A DNA stretch of 62,453 nt from Hyphomicrobiales bacterium (GTDB lineage: Bacteria; Pseudomonadota; Alphaproteobacteria; Rhizobiales; Rhizobiaceae): the NCBI GenBank assembly GCA_011087605.1, contig JAALLE010000011.1:1-62453 (forward strand), written 5' to 3'. Under the pieces are notes generated by a model. That model saw only the letters and a program-made list of their open reading frames with translations, made no database searches and was not told the DNA's origin. Made by a program: the position numbers and the translations under genes. This document shows, in pieces, positions 8,932 through 17,321 of the stretch. Within the stretch, counting starts at the first letter, position 1; each line of letters begins with the position of its first letter.

Positions 8932-9408
8932 ATGTCTTCGCTCAAGGAAAGCCCCAACAAGTATCCCCTGCCCCCAATTATGACGATTGGCATGGTGTTG
9001 GTGTGCCTGTTGCTCGACATTTATCTGCCATTGGGCTGGGAGCCGGAACAGGTCACGATGCTAATGCGCGGTGCGGGAGTATTGCTGCTTGTTGTTGTGC
9101 TGGCGCTTGTGATCTGGGCATTTCTGACGTTTCGCAAACACAATGCCGAAATGTCTCCACATCGTGCGGCGAGTCAGTTGCTGACCAGCGGTCCATTCGC
9201 CCATTCGCGCAATCCGATTTATCTTAGCGATGTGCTTCTGGTTGCCGGATTTGGCTTCGTCCTGGGAAGCCGGTGGTTCATTTTTGGCGCCGTGGTGTTG
9301 TTTTTCCTGTTGAGTGAACTGGCGATCAAACGGGAGGAAAAACATCTTGAGGCGAATTTCCCCGAAGCCTGGGCCGACTATAAACAGCTGGTCCGCCGCT
9401 GGATCTAG
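8932..9408 (+). CDS. Isoprenylcysteine carboxyl methyltransferase (ICMT)-like membrane protein
   Basis: The 158-residue membrane protein has about four hydrophobic helices. The ICMT/PEMT C-terminal signature is present: SGPFAHSRNPIYLSDVLLVA and the terminal EEKHLEANFPEAWADYKQLV, which form the SAM pocket in relatives. Bacterial homologues are membrane methyltransferases of mostly unknown substrate. The start at 8932 follows a GGAG site. The frame is open from further upstream across the CTCGCCG repeat, but those codons look non-coding. Confidence 0.85.
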   Translation: MSSLKESPNKYPLPPIMTIGMVLVCLLLDIYLPLGWEPEQVTMLMRGAGVLLLVVVLALVIWAFLTFRKHNAEMSPHRAASQLLTSGPFAHSRNPIYLSDVLLVAGFGFVLGSRWFIFGAVVLFFLLSELAIKREEKHLEANFPEAWADYKQLVRRWI

Positions 9409-9533
9409 TTGCAACAGATTGACGCAGATGGGGAGATATTCCATAAGTCGCACATGGGGTTTGCGAACGCCCCGTGAGGCTCAGGCCCAAGAATCGCATC
9501 CACAACATCTCAGCAACGAGTAAAGGATGCACT

Positions 9534-10343
9534 ATGGCTTCTCCAAATCAGATTACCGTTTCACAACTTTCCAGGCTTATCGGCACGCCCGACTGCCCGA
9601 CACTCATTGATGTTTGCATTGATGAGGACTTTAACGACGATCCACGGCTGATACCGACAGCCCGGCGACAACCATTTGCCAAAATTCTTGAACTTGCAGC
9701 CGAATTGCAGGGGCAGCGGGTTGTGGTTATTTGCCAGAAGGGCAAAAAACTCAGTTCCGGTGCATCTGCCCTGCTTCGTTCAGCCGGCATTGCTGCAGAA
9801 GGCCTTGAAGGTGGCAATTTTGCCTGGCGGGATGCCGGACTGCCGCTGGTTCCAGTTGCGAATATTCCACCACTGACGGCAGACGGCCACACGCTTTGGG
9901 TCACACGCCACCGGCCCAAAATCGACCGCATTGCCTGCCCCTGGTTGATCCGGCGTTTCATCGATCCACGTGCGACGTTTCTTTATGTCGCCCCGGGAGA
10001 CGTGCTTGAAGTGGCCGAAAAATTCAACGCCACGCCGTTTGATATCGAAGACGTCTTCTGGAGCCATCGAGGCGACCGGTGCACGTTCGATACGATGATT
10101 GAGGAGTGGAAAATAACCAGCGAAGCGCTGGAGCGTCTGGCGAACATCGTCCGTGGTGCCGATACCGAGCGCCATGATTTGGCTCCCGAAGCAGCAGGAC
10201 TTCTTGCTGCATCTTTGGGCTTGTCACGCATGTTTCGGGACGATCTGGAACAATTGGAAGCCGGCATGTTGCTGTATGACAGCTTTTACCGCTGGGCCCG
10301 CGATGCCCATGATGAAACCCACGACTGGCCGGCCGCAAAATGA
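9534..10343 (+). CDS. chrB: Rhodanese-ChrB fusion protein, chromate resistance
   Basis: The 269-residue protein has two parts. Residues about 1-105 are a rhodanese-like domain with its loop cysteine in VVVICQKGKKLSSG. Residues about 115-265 are the ChrB C-terminal domain, shown by TRHRPKIDRIACPWLIRRFI, FLYVAPGDVLEVAEKF and CTFDTMIEEW. ChrB-type proteins sense or help detoxify chromate. The stop codon overlaps the start of chrA by 4 bp. The start at 9534 has AAAGGA upstream. Confidence 0.9.
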   Translation: MASPNQITVSQLSRLIGTPDCPTLIDVCIDEDFNDDPRLIPTARRQPFAKILELAAELQGQRVVVICQKGKKLSSGASALLRSAGIAAEGLEGGNFAWRDAGLPLVPVANIPPLTADGHTLWVTRHRPKIDRIACPWLIRRFIDPRATFLYVAPGDVLEVAEKFNATPFDIEDVFWSHRGDRCTFDTMIEEWKITSEALERLANIVRGADTERHDLAPEAAGLLAASLGLSRMFRDDLEQLEAGMLLYDSFYRWARDAHDETHDWPAAK

Positions 10344-11626
10344 GTGCTGAAGATCTTGACGGGCAACCAGGATTGGCTGAAGCCACCCGGGTGTGGGCTC
10401 GCATCGGCCTGCTCTCGTTTGGGGGACCTGCAGCGCAGATCGCGCTGATGCATCGCGAACTGGTGGAGGAGCGCAACTGGCTTTCTGAAAACCGGTTTCT
10501 CAATGCCCTGTCGTTTTGCATGTTGTTGCCGGGGCCGGAAGCCATGCAATTGGCCACCTATGCCGGATGGCGCATGCATGGCACGCTCGGCGGCTTGATT
10601 GCCGGACTATTGTTTGTTCTCCCCGGCGCTTTTGTGATGCTGGCCCTTTCGGCTCTATACGTAACGCTGGGCCAGTTGCCGCTTATCGAGAGCCTGTTTT
10701 TGGGCATCAAGGCGGCGGTTATCGTTATCGTGATCGAGGCCCTGTTGCGGGTATCGCGCAAAGCGCTAAACCGTGGTGATTATTGGGTTATTGCCGGACT
10801 GGCTTTTGTCGGCATTTTCGTTTTTGCCCTGCCCTACCCACTGATTGTTGTCGCGGCGGCAGCCTATGGTTTCCTGACAGCACGTGCTGGTGATCAAAGC
10901 TCGGTTGAAGACAATGACCTGACGCATCACGGTCTCTGGAACACGATGCGTACAATCTGCCTGTGGCTGGCCGTCTGGTTTTTGCCCCTGATTGCATTGC
11001 AAATATTTGCACCGGGGTCCCTGTTGAATCCGATCGGTGAATTCTTCTCAAAACTGGCGGTTGTGACGTTTGGCGGGGCTTACGCCGTGCTGGCCTACAT
11101 GGGACAGGATGTCGTTCAAAATTCCGCATGGCTGACCGCTGGAGAAATGATGGATGGCCTTGGGTTGGCTGAAACAACCCCCGGCCCGTTGATTTTGGTA
11201 ACCCAGTTTGTCGGCTTTTTGGCGGCTTTCAAAGAGGGGGGATTCTGGCTGGCGCTCGCCGCAACTGGCGTTACATTGTGGGCAACATTTGCACCTTGCT
11301 TTTTATGGATATTTACCGGCGCTCCCTATATCGACTGGATTTCCAACCAGCCAAGATTGAAGGGCGCGTTGTCCGCCATCACGGCCGCTGTTGTTGGGGT
11401 AATTCTCAACCTCTCGATATGGTTCGCCCTGCATGTGTTTTTCACCTCGGTCAGAAGCTGGAAATTTGGTTGGATCCAAACATCGGCGCCTGATCTGGCC
11501 ACATTGGACTGGCGTGTCGTGGTGCTGACTGTCGTATCGGCAATCGTGCTATTTCGGCTGCATTGGGGAATTGCGAAATTGCTGCTGGCCATGGCCGGTC
11601 TGGCGCTTGTGCTGGGGCAGTTTTGA
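10340..11626 (+). CDS. chrA: Chromate transporter ChrA (long-chain CHR family)
   Basis: The 428-residue membrane protein of the CHR family exports chromate from the cytoplasm. Both repeats of the two-domain form are visible. The first contains VWARIGLLSFGGPAAQIALM and LPGPEAMQLATYAGW; the second contains FSKLAVVTFGGAYAVLAYM and GLAETTPGPLILVTQFVGF. About ten membrane helices are expected. It is translationally coupled to the rhodanese-ChrB gene and converges on a MerR gene 15 bp away. Confidence 0.95.
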   Translation: MSAEDLDGQPGLAEATRVWARIGLLSFGGPAAQIALMHRELVEERNWLSENRFLNALSFCMLLPGPEAMQLATYAGWRMHGTLGGLIAGLLFVLPGAFVMLALSALYVTLGQLPLIESLFLGIKAAVIVIVIEALLRVSRKALNRGDYWVIAGLAFVGIFVFALPYPLIVVAAAAYGFLTARAGDQSSVEDNDLTHHGLWNTMRTICLWLAVWFLPLIALQIFAPGSLLNPIGEFFSKLAVVTFGGAYAVLAYMGQDVVQNSAWLTAGEMMDGLGLAETTPGPLILVTQFVGFLAAFKEGGFWLALAATGVTLWATFAPCFLWIFTGAPYIDWISNQPRLKGALSAITAAVVGVILNLSIWFALHVFFTSVRSWKFGWIQTSAPDLATLDWRVVVLTVVSAIVLFRLHWGIAKLLLAMAGLALVLGQF

Positions 11627-11641
11627 CGATTGCCCCAAACG

Positions 11642-12028
11642 CTACTGGCTGACCCCGAGTTCCGCCAACCGCTCAAAGCAATTTTCTTCGGCCAAATCCA
11701 TTTCTCTTAGCGTCTCTTCGATGTCACGACGTTTTTGTTCGAGACTGGCGCGTTTCTCGGCAATACCGGCAATCATGGCCTTGATTTGCCCCTCTTCACC
11801 TGCCGGTGCCTTATACATGGCAATGATTTCGCGAATCTCGGCGATGGAGAAACCAAGACGCTTGCCGCGCAGGATCTGTTTCAGCAGGATACGGTCAGAT
11901 GGACGAAACAAACGTGTGCGCCCGCGACGCACGGGCTTGATCAGCCCTTCGTCCTCATAAAAACGAATGGTTCGGGTCGATACGCCGAACTCCCGCGTCA
12001 ATTCTGTGATCGTATAAAATTCGCGCAT
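11642..12028 (-). CDS. MerR-family regulator, LiuR-like
   Basis: The 128-residue regulator has an N-terminal MerR helix-turn-helix (YTITELTREFGVSTRTIRFY) with wing RRGRTRLFRPSDR, then a coiled-coil dimerisation helix with QKRRDIEETLREMD. The overall pattern resembles LiuR, the regulator of leucine/isovalerate catabolism in proteobacteria. It lacks the metal-binding cysteines of MerR/CueR. An imperfect palindrome lies 50 bp upstream of its start. In this window the only leucine pathway gene is ivd, 5 kb away, so the target assignment is inference. Confidence 0.75.
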   Translation of the reverse strand: MREFYTITELTREFGVSTRTIRFYEDEGLIKPVRRGRTRLFRPSDRILLKQILRGKRLGFSIAEIREIIAMYKAPAGEEGQIKAMIAGIAEKRASLEQKRRDIEETLREMDLAEENCFERLAELGVSQ

Positions 12029-12078
12029 CTTCGCTGGCCGCTAAAAATCTGCATTTTCAAGAACGGTTAGATAAATGA

Positions 12079-12094
12079 TTTACGTAAAAGTCAA
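12079..12094. promoter_or_regulatory. Imperfect palindrome upstream of the MerR gene, candidate operator
   Basis: TTTACGTAAAAGTCAA is a partial dyad: 10 of its 16 positions match its own reverse complement, with the outer pattern TTnAC...GTnAA conserved. It lies 50 bp upstream of the MerR start codon, where an autoregulatory operator would be expected. The link to this regulator rests on position and symmetry only. Confidence 0.4.
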
Positions 12095-12287
12095 ATCCTG
12101 AGCCAACATATTTATGCCGAGGGTTTACCTCCGGTTATCTGATAAACAGAATGCCGACCCCAATTGGGCAGAATTCCTTTATCATAAACATTCAGTTATT
12201 TGGTTATTTTACAATCGATTGCCAAAGACAAGCGAATCAATATCTGAGCTCGCCTCGATCAGATCAGGCTCACCTAGTTTCAACTAT

Positions 12288-13712
12288 TTATATGTTGAAC
12301 CACCATGAGGCGAGACCCAAAAAGGCGAAAAACCCCACCACGTCGGTGACCGTCGTCACAAAAACACTTGAGGATATCGCCGGGTCTGCATCGAGCTTAT
12401 CCAGCGCAATGGGAACCAATATTCCCGACGCTGCTGCAAAAATCATGTTGACGATCATGGCGATGCCGATAATGACCCCCAAGACCGGCTGGCCAAACCA
12501 CAACACCGTGACCAGCCCCATCAGAACCGCAAAAGCGGACCCGTTAATAAGCCCCACCTGCAGTTCCTTGCGAATAATCTTGCGCGCATTGTAGGTGTCG
12601 AGATCGCGCGTTGCCAGAGCTCGAACGGCCACCGTCATGGTCTGTGTGCCGGCATTGCCGCCCATTGATGCAACGATCGGCATAAGGATGGCCAGCGCCA
12701 CCATTTGTTCAAGCGTTGCATCAAACAATCCGATCACCAGGGACGCCAGGACCGCGGTCGCCAGATTGACTGCCAGCCAGCCGATGCGTGATTTGGCAAT
12801 TGACACAATATCATCCGACAATTCCTCATCACCGACACCGGCAAGGCGCATGATATCTTCTGATGCTTCCTCCTGAATGACGTCGACGACATCATCAATT
12901 GTCAGCACCCCGACAAGCCGGTCATTTTCATCAACCACCGGCGCCGATAACAGGTCATAGCGCTCAAACAGTTGCGCCGCCTCTTCCTGATCCATTTCTG
13001 CATGAACCGGATGCGCATTGACCTCGTGAATATCTCCGACCACCGTTTCGCGCTGAGACCGCAACAGGGTATCCAGCGCCAAAGACCCGGCCAGTTTATA
13101 GCGATGATCAATGGTGAAGAGTTCGGTAAACCGCTCAGGCAAATCTTCGTCGGCCCGAATGTAGTCAATGGTCTGTCCGACCGACCAGAAGGGTGGCACG
13201 GCGATGAATTCGGTCTGCATTCGCCGACCAGCCGATTCTTCGGGATAATCCAGCGAACGGCGCAGCCTGATCCGTTCCTGAAAAGGGATCTGGGCAAGAA
13301 TATCTTCGCGCTCTTCACTTTCCAGATCTTCCAGAATGTAGACCGCGTCATCTGAATCGAGTTCGCGAACCGCCAGAGCGACTTTGTCGTTCGACAAGTT
13401 GTCAACGATCCCGAGACGAATCGCCTCATCAACTTCCGTCAGAGCGGCAAAATTAAACGCGTCACCTGCCAGTTCCACGAAACGGTCACGCAGCTCTTCT
13501 TCAAGGGCATGAAGTATGTCGCCAACTTCGGACTCATGCAGACCGTCCAAAGCTTCGCGAACAGCTTGGCTGTCGTCACCTTCGATGGCATGGCGAATGG
13601 TATCAACGACCGTTTCAAGCACCACACCATCTTCACTGTAGATCGTATCTACAATGGCTTCCGCCTCCTCACCCGGAGCGGCATCATCGGTGTGAACGTC
13701 GTCTTGGTTCAT
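12288..13712 (-). CDS. mgtE: Magnesium transporter MgtE
   Basis: The 474-residue Mg2+ channel has an N-terminal MgtE N domain (about residues 50-150, with RDRFVELAGDAFNFAALTEV), two CBS domains (about 150-270, with LLSAPVVDENDRLVGVLTI) and a C-terminal five-helix pore. The pore contains the family signature PIVASMGGNAGTQTMTVAVR. The cytosolic N and CBS domains gate the channel by intracellular Mg2+ in characterised members. An acidic extension of about 45 residues precedes the N domain. It is monocistronic; about 118 bp separate it from the K+ channel gene upstream. Confidence 0.97.
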   Translation of the reverse strand: MNQDDVHTDDAAPGEEAEAIVDTIYSEDGVVLETVVDTIRHAIEGDDSQAVREALDGLHESEVGDILHALEEELRDRFVELAGDAFNFAALTEVDEAIRLGIVDNLSNDKVALAVRELDSDDAVYILEDLESEEREDILAQIPFQERIRLRRSLDYPEESAGRRMQTEFIAVPPFWSVGQTIDYIRADEDLPERFTELFTIDHRYKLAGSLALDTLLRSQRETVVGDIHEVNAHPVHAEMDQEEAAQLFERYDLLSAPVVDENDRLVGVLTIDDVVDVIQEEASEDIMRLAGVGDEELSDDIVSIAKSRIGWLAVNLATAVLASLVIGLFDATLEQMVALAILMPIVASMGGNAGTQTMTVAVRALATRDLDTYNARKIIRKELQVGLINGSAFAVLMGLVTVLWFGQPVLGVIIGIAMIVNMIFAAASGILVPIALDKLDADPAISSSVFVTTVTDVVGFFAFLGLASWWFNI

Positions 13713-13830
13713 GGTTGAATCGCACGCAGCTGACTATTCCAACCAACTAACACAGCAAATCAGAATCGACCAAGGGAAGTTGGCAATTCCGTCGCCGAAA
13801 TTGCCGGGGTCAGCTGATGGTCAAGGCAGA

Positions 13831-14274
13831 TCAGGGTTGTGGTGGTGGCAATTGATTCGGCAACATTCTTTCAAACAATCCAACCAGGAATGCTGTGCTC
13901 AATCCGAAATTCAACAGGCCGGTGACTGCCGCCATGGCACCAAAAACCCGAAATCCGCCGCCAACGGTAACATCCCCATATCCAACGGTCGTATAGGTCA
14001 CCAAGGAAAAATAAATGGCGTCGGAAATGTTCGGCAAGGTGCCAAGCGCGATAAACGACAACGCCCAGATCCAGACCTGCAAAGTGTGAGCAAACAGGAC
14101 AATGCCAAAGCCCAGCACCAATAATTTAATGACGTGAAGCAGACTTCGCGACGCCCGGTCATGCGGCGCCATGCGCCGCAATAGTTTAATCGCTGCAACC
14201 AAAAGCACGATATGAAGCATCGAACAAATGCCAAGCACAATGCTGCCCAGCAAAATCTGCGTCACAATTGTCAT
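13831..14274 (-). CDS. Small potassium channel family protein
   Basis: The 147-residue membrane protein has the K+ selectivity filter TTVGYGDV (about residues 95-102) between two hydrophobic helices, and two further hydrophobic segments near the N-terminus. This is the ion-channel-2 pore module without any RCK or nucleotide-binding domain, so gating cannot be predicted. The C-terminus is Pro-rich and short. Same strand as mgtE, 118 bp upstream of it. Confidence 0.88.
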   Translation of the reverse strand: MTIVTQILLGSIVLGICSMLHIVLLVAAIKLLRRMAPHDRASRSLLHVIKLLVLGFGIVLFAHTLQVWIWALSFIALGTLPNISDAIYFSLVTYTTVGYGDVTVGGGFRVFGAMAAVTGLLNFGLSTAFLVGLFERMLPNQLPPPQP

Positions 14275-14512
14275 TTCGCTTCGCTTTCATCTTTTGCAGC
14301 TGACCAGACATCAGCCGCACCGAAGACTGACAAAAATTCAGCCTGCATCTCTCCTGTCGATACAGGTTTCGCCCGAATAAGATCAACCCTGATACGACAA
14401 TTCAGGCAACGTCAGTGGCAGCAGCTATCATGAGCAAATTAGCGGCTATGCAATCGTATGGCCGCCAAGCTACGCTTGGAATAACTGAAATTCGTTGCCG
14501 AAGAGACCCCCA

Positions 14513-15133
14513 ATGATCCCACAGTTCGATGATTCAACCGCGCTGCTTTTGATAGATGTGCAAAAGGGTGTGGATGATACCAGCTATTATGGAGGACCAA
14601 CCGGGCGCGTGAACAATCCCGAGGCCAAGGCGAACATTCGCAAAACCTTGCAATCCTGGCGCGCGAAGGGTGGCAAAGTTGCATTCACACAGCACGATTC
14701 AATTGAAGACGGCTCTCCCTTGAAACTATCACTTGAGTCCGGGCAGCAACTGGACGGGATGGATATCCGCCCAGGCGACATCGCTGTTTCAAAATCTGTC
14801 AACAGTGGGTTCATTGGTACGTCGCTTGAATTGGATTTGCGGCGCGCCGGCATTCAACGGCTGTGCGTGGTTGGCTTTTTCACCAATGTCTGCGTAGAAA
14901 CGACGGTTCGCATGGCCGGGAATATGGGGTTTGACACCTATTTGGTGCACGATGCGTGTTCGACCATGAACTCCATCGGTCTGGACGGCACCGATTACGA
15001 TCCTGAATTGGTGCACAATATGGCTATTGCTGGCCTGCATGGTGAATTCTGCACCGCTATCACGACACAAGATGCACTTGGATTGCTTAAAGCAGACGCT
15101 ACCCATCTCGACCGTGTACAGGGCAACGAATGA
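14513..15133 (+). CDS. Isochorismatase-like cysteine hydrolase
   Basis: The 206-residue protein has the alpha/beta fold of the isochorismatase superfamily. The catalytic triad is placed by ALLLIDVQKGV (Asp), the Lys in DIAVSKSVNSGF and the Cys in VVGFFTNVCVETTVR. Relatives include nicotinamidase, N-carbamoylsarcosine amidase and ureidoacrylate hydrolase, so amide or ureide hydrolysis is likely. The ATG at 14513 has AAGAGAC upstream. Its stop overlaps the next start by 4 bp, coupling it to the DDAH-like gene. Confidence 0.88.
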   Translation: MIPQFDDSTALLLIDVQKGVDDTSYYGGPTGRVNNPEAKANIRKTLQSWRAKGGKVAFTQHDSIEDGSPLKLSLESGQQLDGMDIRPGDIAVSKSVNSGFIGTSLELDLRRAGIQRLCVVGFFTNVCVETTVRMAGNMGFDTYLVHDACSTMNSIGLDGTDYDPELVHNMAIAGLHGEFCTAITTQDALGLLKADATHLDRVQGNE

Positions 15134-16002
15134 TATTTGGCGTTTCTTCGATGACGGCCCCTTTGCGCCAGGTTGCCGTGCGCAGGCCGGGTCCGTCTAT
15201 GGTCAATGCAGACCCGTCGGTTTGGCACTATGGCCCGCCATTTGACCGAACACGTGTCAGTGCACAGCATGATAATTTTACAAGCTGTTTGGCAGATGCC
15301 GGATGTGATGTGATCTGGATGGATAACGACGATCAGGGGATCGCCGACGCCGTGTTTACATATGACGCCTCCCTTGTAACGCCACGGGGGGCGATCCTGA
15401 TGTCACCCGGAAAAGCCCTGCGCAATGGCGAACAGGATACGCATCGGGCTTTCTTTGACAGCATCGGCATCCCCATTGGTGGAGAAATCACCGGCGATGC
15501 GCGAGCCGAAGCGGGCGATACGTTGTGGCTGGACGACACCTTGCTGGCAATTGGGCGCGGGTTTCGCACCAATGCGGCCGGAGTTTCGCAGATAACCGAC
15601 CTTCTCAAGGGCATGGGAGTGACGGCCCAGGCTTTTGACTTGCCATACTATCAGGGCCAGGACGCCTGTCTGCACCTGATGTCTTTGGTGAGTATCGTGG
15701 ACACCAGAACAGCACTTGTCTGTCTTGACCTTGTTCCCGTCGCGCTTCGTCAGTTGATGTTGGACCTCGGCTATCGATTGATTGCGGCACCTTTTGATGA
15801 ATTTCAATCAACAGGGACCCTGAGCACCAATGTGTTGGCGACAGCCCCGGGTAGATGCATCATGTTGGACGGGATTCCAAAAACCCGTGCCGCGTTGGAA
15901 AATGCCGGCATTGAGGTCACCGTGTTTGAAGGGGACGCCCTTTGTATTGGATGCGAAGGTGGGCCGACCTGTTTGACGCGGCCACTCCTGCGCAAGGCCT
16001 AA
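15130..16002 (+). CDS. Dimethylarginine dimethylaminohydrolase (DDAH)-like amidinohydrolase
   Basis: The 290-residue member of the guanidino-modifying (pentein) superfamily has the expected features: AVFTYDASLVTPRGAILMSP near residue 75, the acidic substrate-binding region EAGDTLWLDD, the catalytic His in GQDACLHLMS and the nucleophilic Cys in EGGPTCLTRPLLR at the C-terminus. Such enzymes hydrolyse arginine, methylated arginine or related guanidines to citrulline-type products. It is coupled to the isochorismatase-like gene. Which guanidine it uses cannot be told from sequence alone. Confidence 0.85.
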   Translation: MIFGVSSMTAPLRQVAVRRPGPSMVNADPSVWHYGPPFDRTRVSAQHDNFTSCLADAGCDVIWMDNDDQGIADAVFTYDASLVTPRGAILMSPGKALRNGEQDTHRAFFDSIGIPIGGEITGDARAEAGDTLWLDDTLLAIGRGFRTNAAGVSQITDLLKGMGVTAQAFDLPYYQGQDACLHLMSLVSIVDTRTALVCLDLVPVALRQLMLDLGYRLIAAPFDEFQSTGTLSTNVLATAPGRCIMLDGIPKTRAALENAGIEVTVFEGDALCIGCEGGPTCLTRPLLRKA

Positions 16003-16197
16003 AATCAGATAGCATCTTGCTTTTGGTCAGTGATGAAATCAGGCGGCCTCAGCTCCTCAATAATATTCGTGCAATTCAATAGAGTTTTGTTCGATTTGGT
16101 TGGCAATTGTGCTAGCAAAATTCATCATTGGCTTGTTCGCATTGACGTGACGCTGATATTATTCTGCGACGCTGCGACACTCACCTGGAGAATGACG

Positions 16198-17313
16198 ATG
16201 CGAAAATTGGCCACTCTAGCAGTTGCAACCTTGCTGCTGACATCCTGTGAGGGAGAAAATGACACCGCCCAGGTGAAGGATCCAATCGTCAGGGGGCTCA
16301 AAACGGTTCTGGTTCAACAGCAGGAATCAACCACCATTCGACGCTTCCCAAGTGTTTTGCAACCCGCAGAAGTGACCACTATGTCGTTTGAAATCAGCGG
16401 CAAATTGGGCCCGGTCGAATTGAAGGTCGGCCAGGTCGTCGCCGAAGGCGAAGTTTTGGCAAATCTCGACACCCGCACTCTGGAAATTCAGGTTGAATCC
16501 TCACAGGCTGCCGTGCAGCAAGCCGAAGCAACAGCTGAAAATGCGGTTGCCAATCTGGCCCGCCAGAAAGAATTATTTGACAAGAAAGTGACGACCCGCT
16601 CGAAGCTGGACGATGCCCAGACACAGGCCGCCACCAGTGCCGCAGCCCTTGCACAAGCTAAAAAGCAGTTGGAAACTTCGATTGAGAACCTCGGTAAAGC
16701 CGAATTGAAGTCAACCATTAACGGCATAGTCAATTCGGTTTTGGTGGAATCCTTTGCCATCGTCAGTCCGGGCTCTCCAATTGCAACGCTGTATCGGTCT
16801 GATGGTTTTGAAGTGTCCTTTTCCGTCAGCTATGAAGTCGTCCAGCGGTTGACAGTTGGCAAACCGGTCGCCATCAAACTTGCCGACAATCCCAGCATTG
16901 TTCTCAACGGCGTTGTCAGCGAATTGGGGTCGAAAGCCGATACGGTTTCCTCCTTCCCCATTGTCGTGGCGCTGAACGAAACCGACCCGGCGCTGAAGGC
17001 AGGTATGGCGGTGGAAGCGTCCATGGAGTTTACGGTTCCAACCGGTCAGGGCTATTTGATGCCGCTGACCATTCTACCGCTTTTCGGCAATATTGACGCC
17101 AATGCAAACACCAAAAAACCCGCAAAAACCCAAGTCTATGTCTATGACGCGGATTCCCAAACCGTGATCACCAGAGACATAACCATTGCCGGCGTGCGGG
17201 AAAATCAGGTCATTGTGGTGGATGGACTGAATACTGGAGACAGGGTTGCGTCGGCCGGGGTGTCATTCCTGCGGGACGGGCAGAAGGTCAAACTGCTGCC
17301 TGACAGCAAGTAG
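16198..17313 (+). CDS. RND efflux periplasmic adaptor, lipoprotein
   Basis: The 371-residue membrane fusion protein begins with a lipoprotein signal MRKLATLAVATLLLTSC whose lipobox ends in LTSC, so it is probably anchored to the inner membrane. A lipoyl-like half (EVTTMSFEISGKLGPVELKV), a coiled-coil hairpin (about residues 100-165) and beta-barrel domains follow. The ATG at 16198 has GGAG seven bases upstream; an ATG six bases earlier is too close to it. It is followed 8 bp later by the RND permease. No outer-membrane channel gene is nearby. Confidence 0.92.
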   Translation: MRKLATLAVATLLLTSCEGENDTAQVKDPIVRGLKTVLVQQQESTTIRRFPSVLQPAEVTTMSFEISGKLGPVELKVGQVVAEGEVLANLDTRTLEIQVESSQAAVQQAEATAENAVANLARQKELFDKKVTTRSKLDDAQTQAATSAAALAQAKKQLETSIENLGKAELKSTINGIVNSVLVESFAIVSPGSPIATLYRSDGFEVSFSVSYEVVQRLTVGKPVAIKLADNPSIVLNGVVSELGSKADTVSSFPIVVALNETDPALKAGMAVEASMEFTVPTGQGYLMPLTILPLFGNIDANANTKKPAKTQVYVYDADSQTVITRDITIAGVRENQVIVVDGLNTGDRVASAGVSFLRDGQKVKLLPDSK

Positions 17314-17321
17314 GTCGCATC

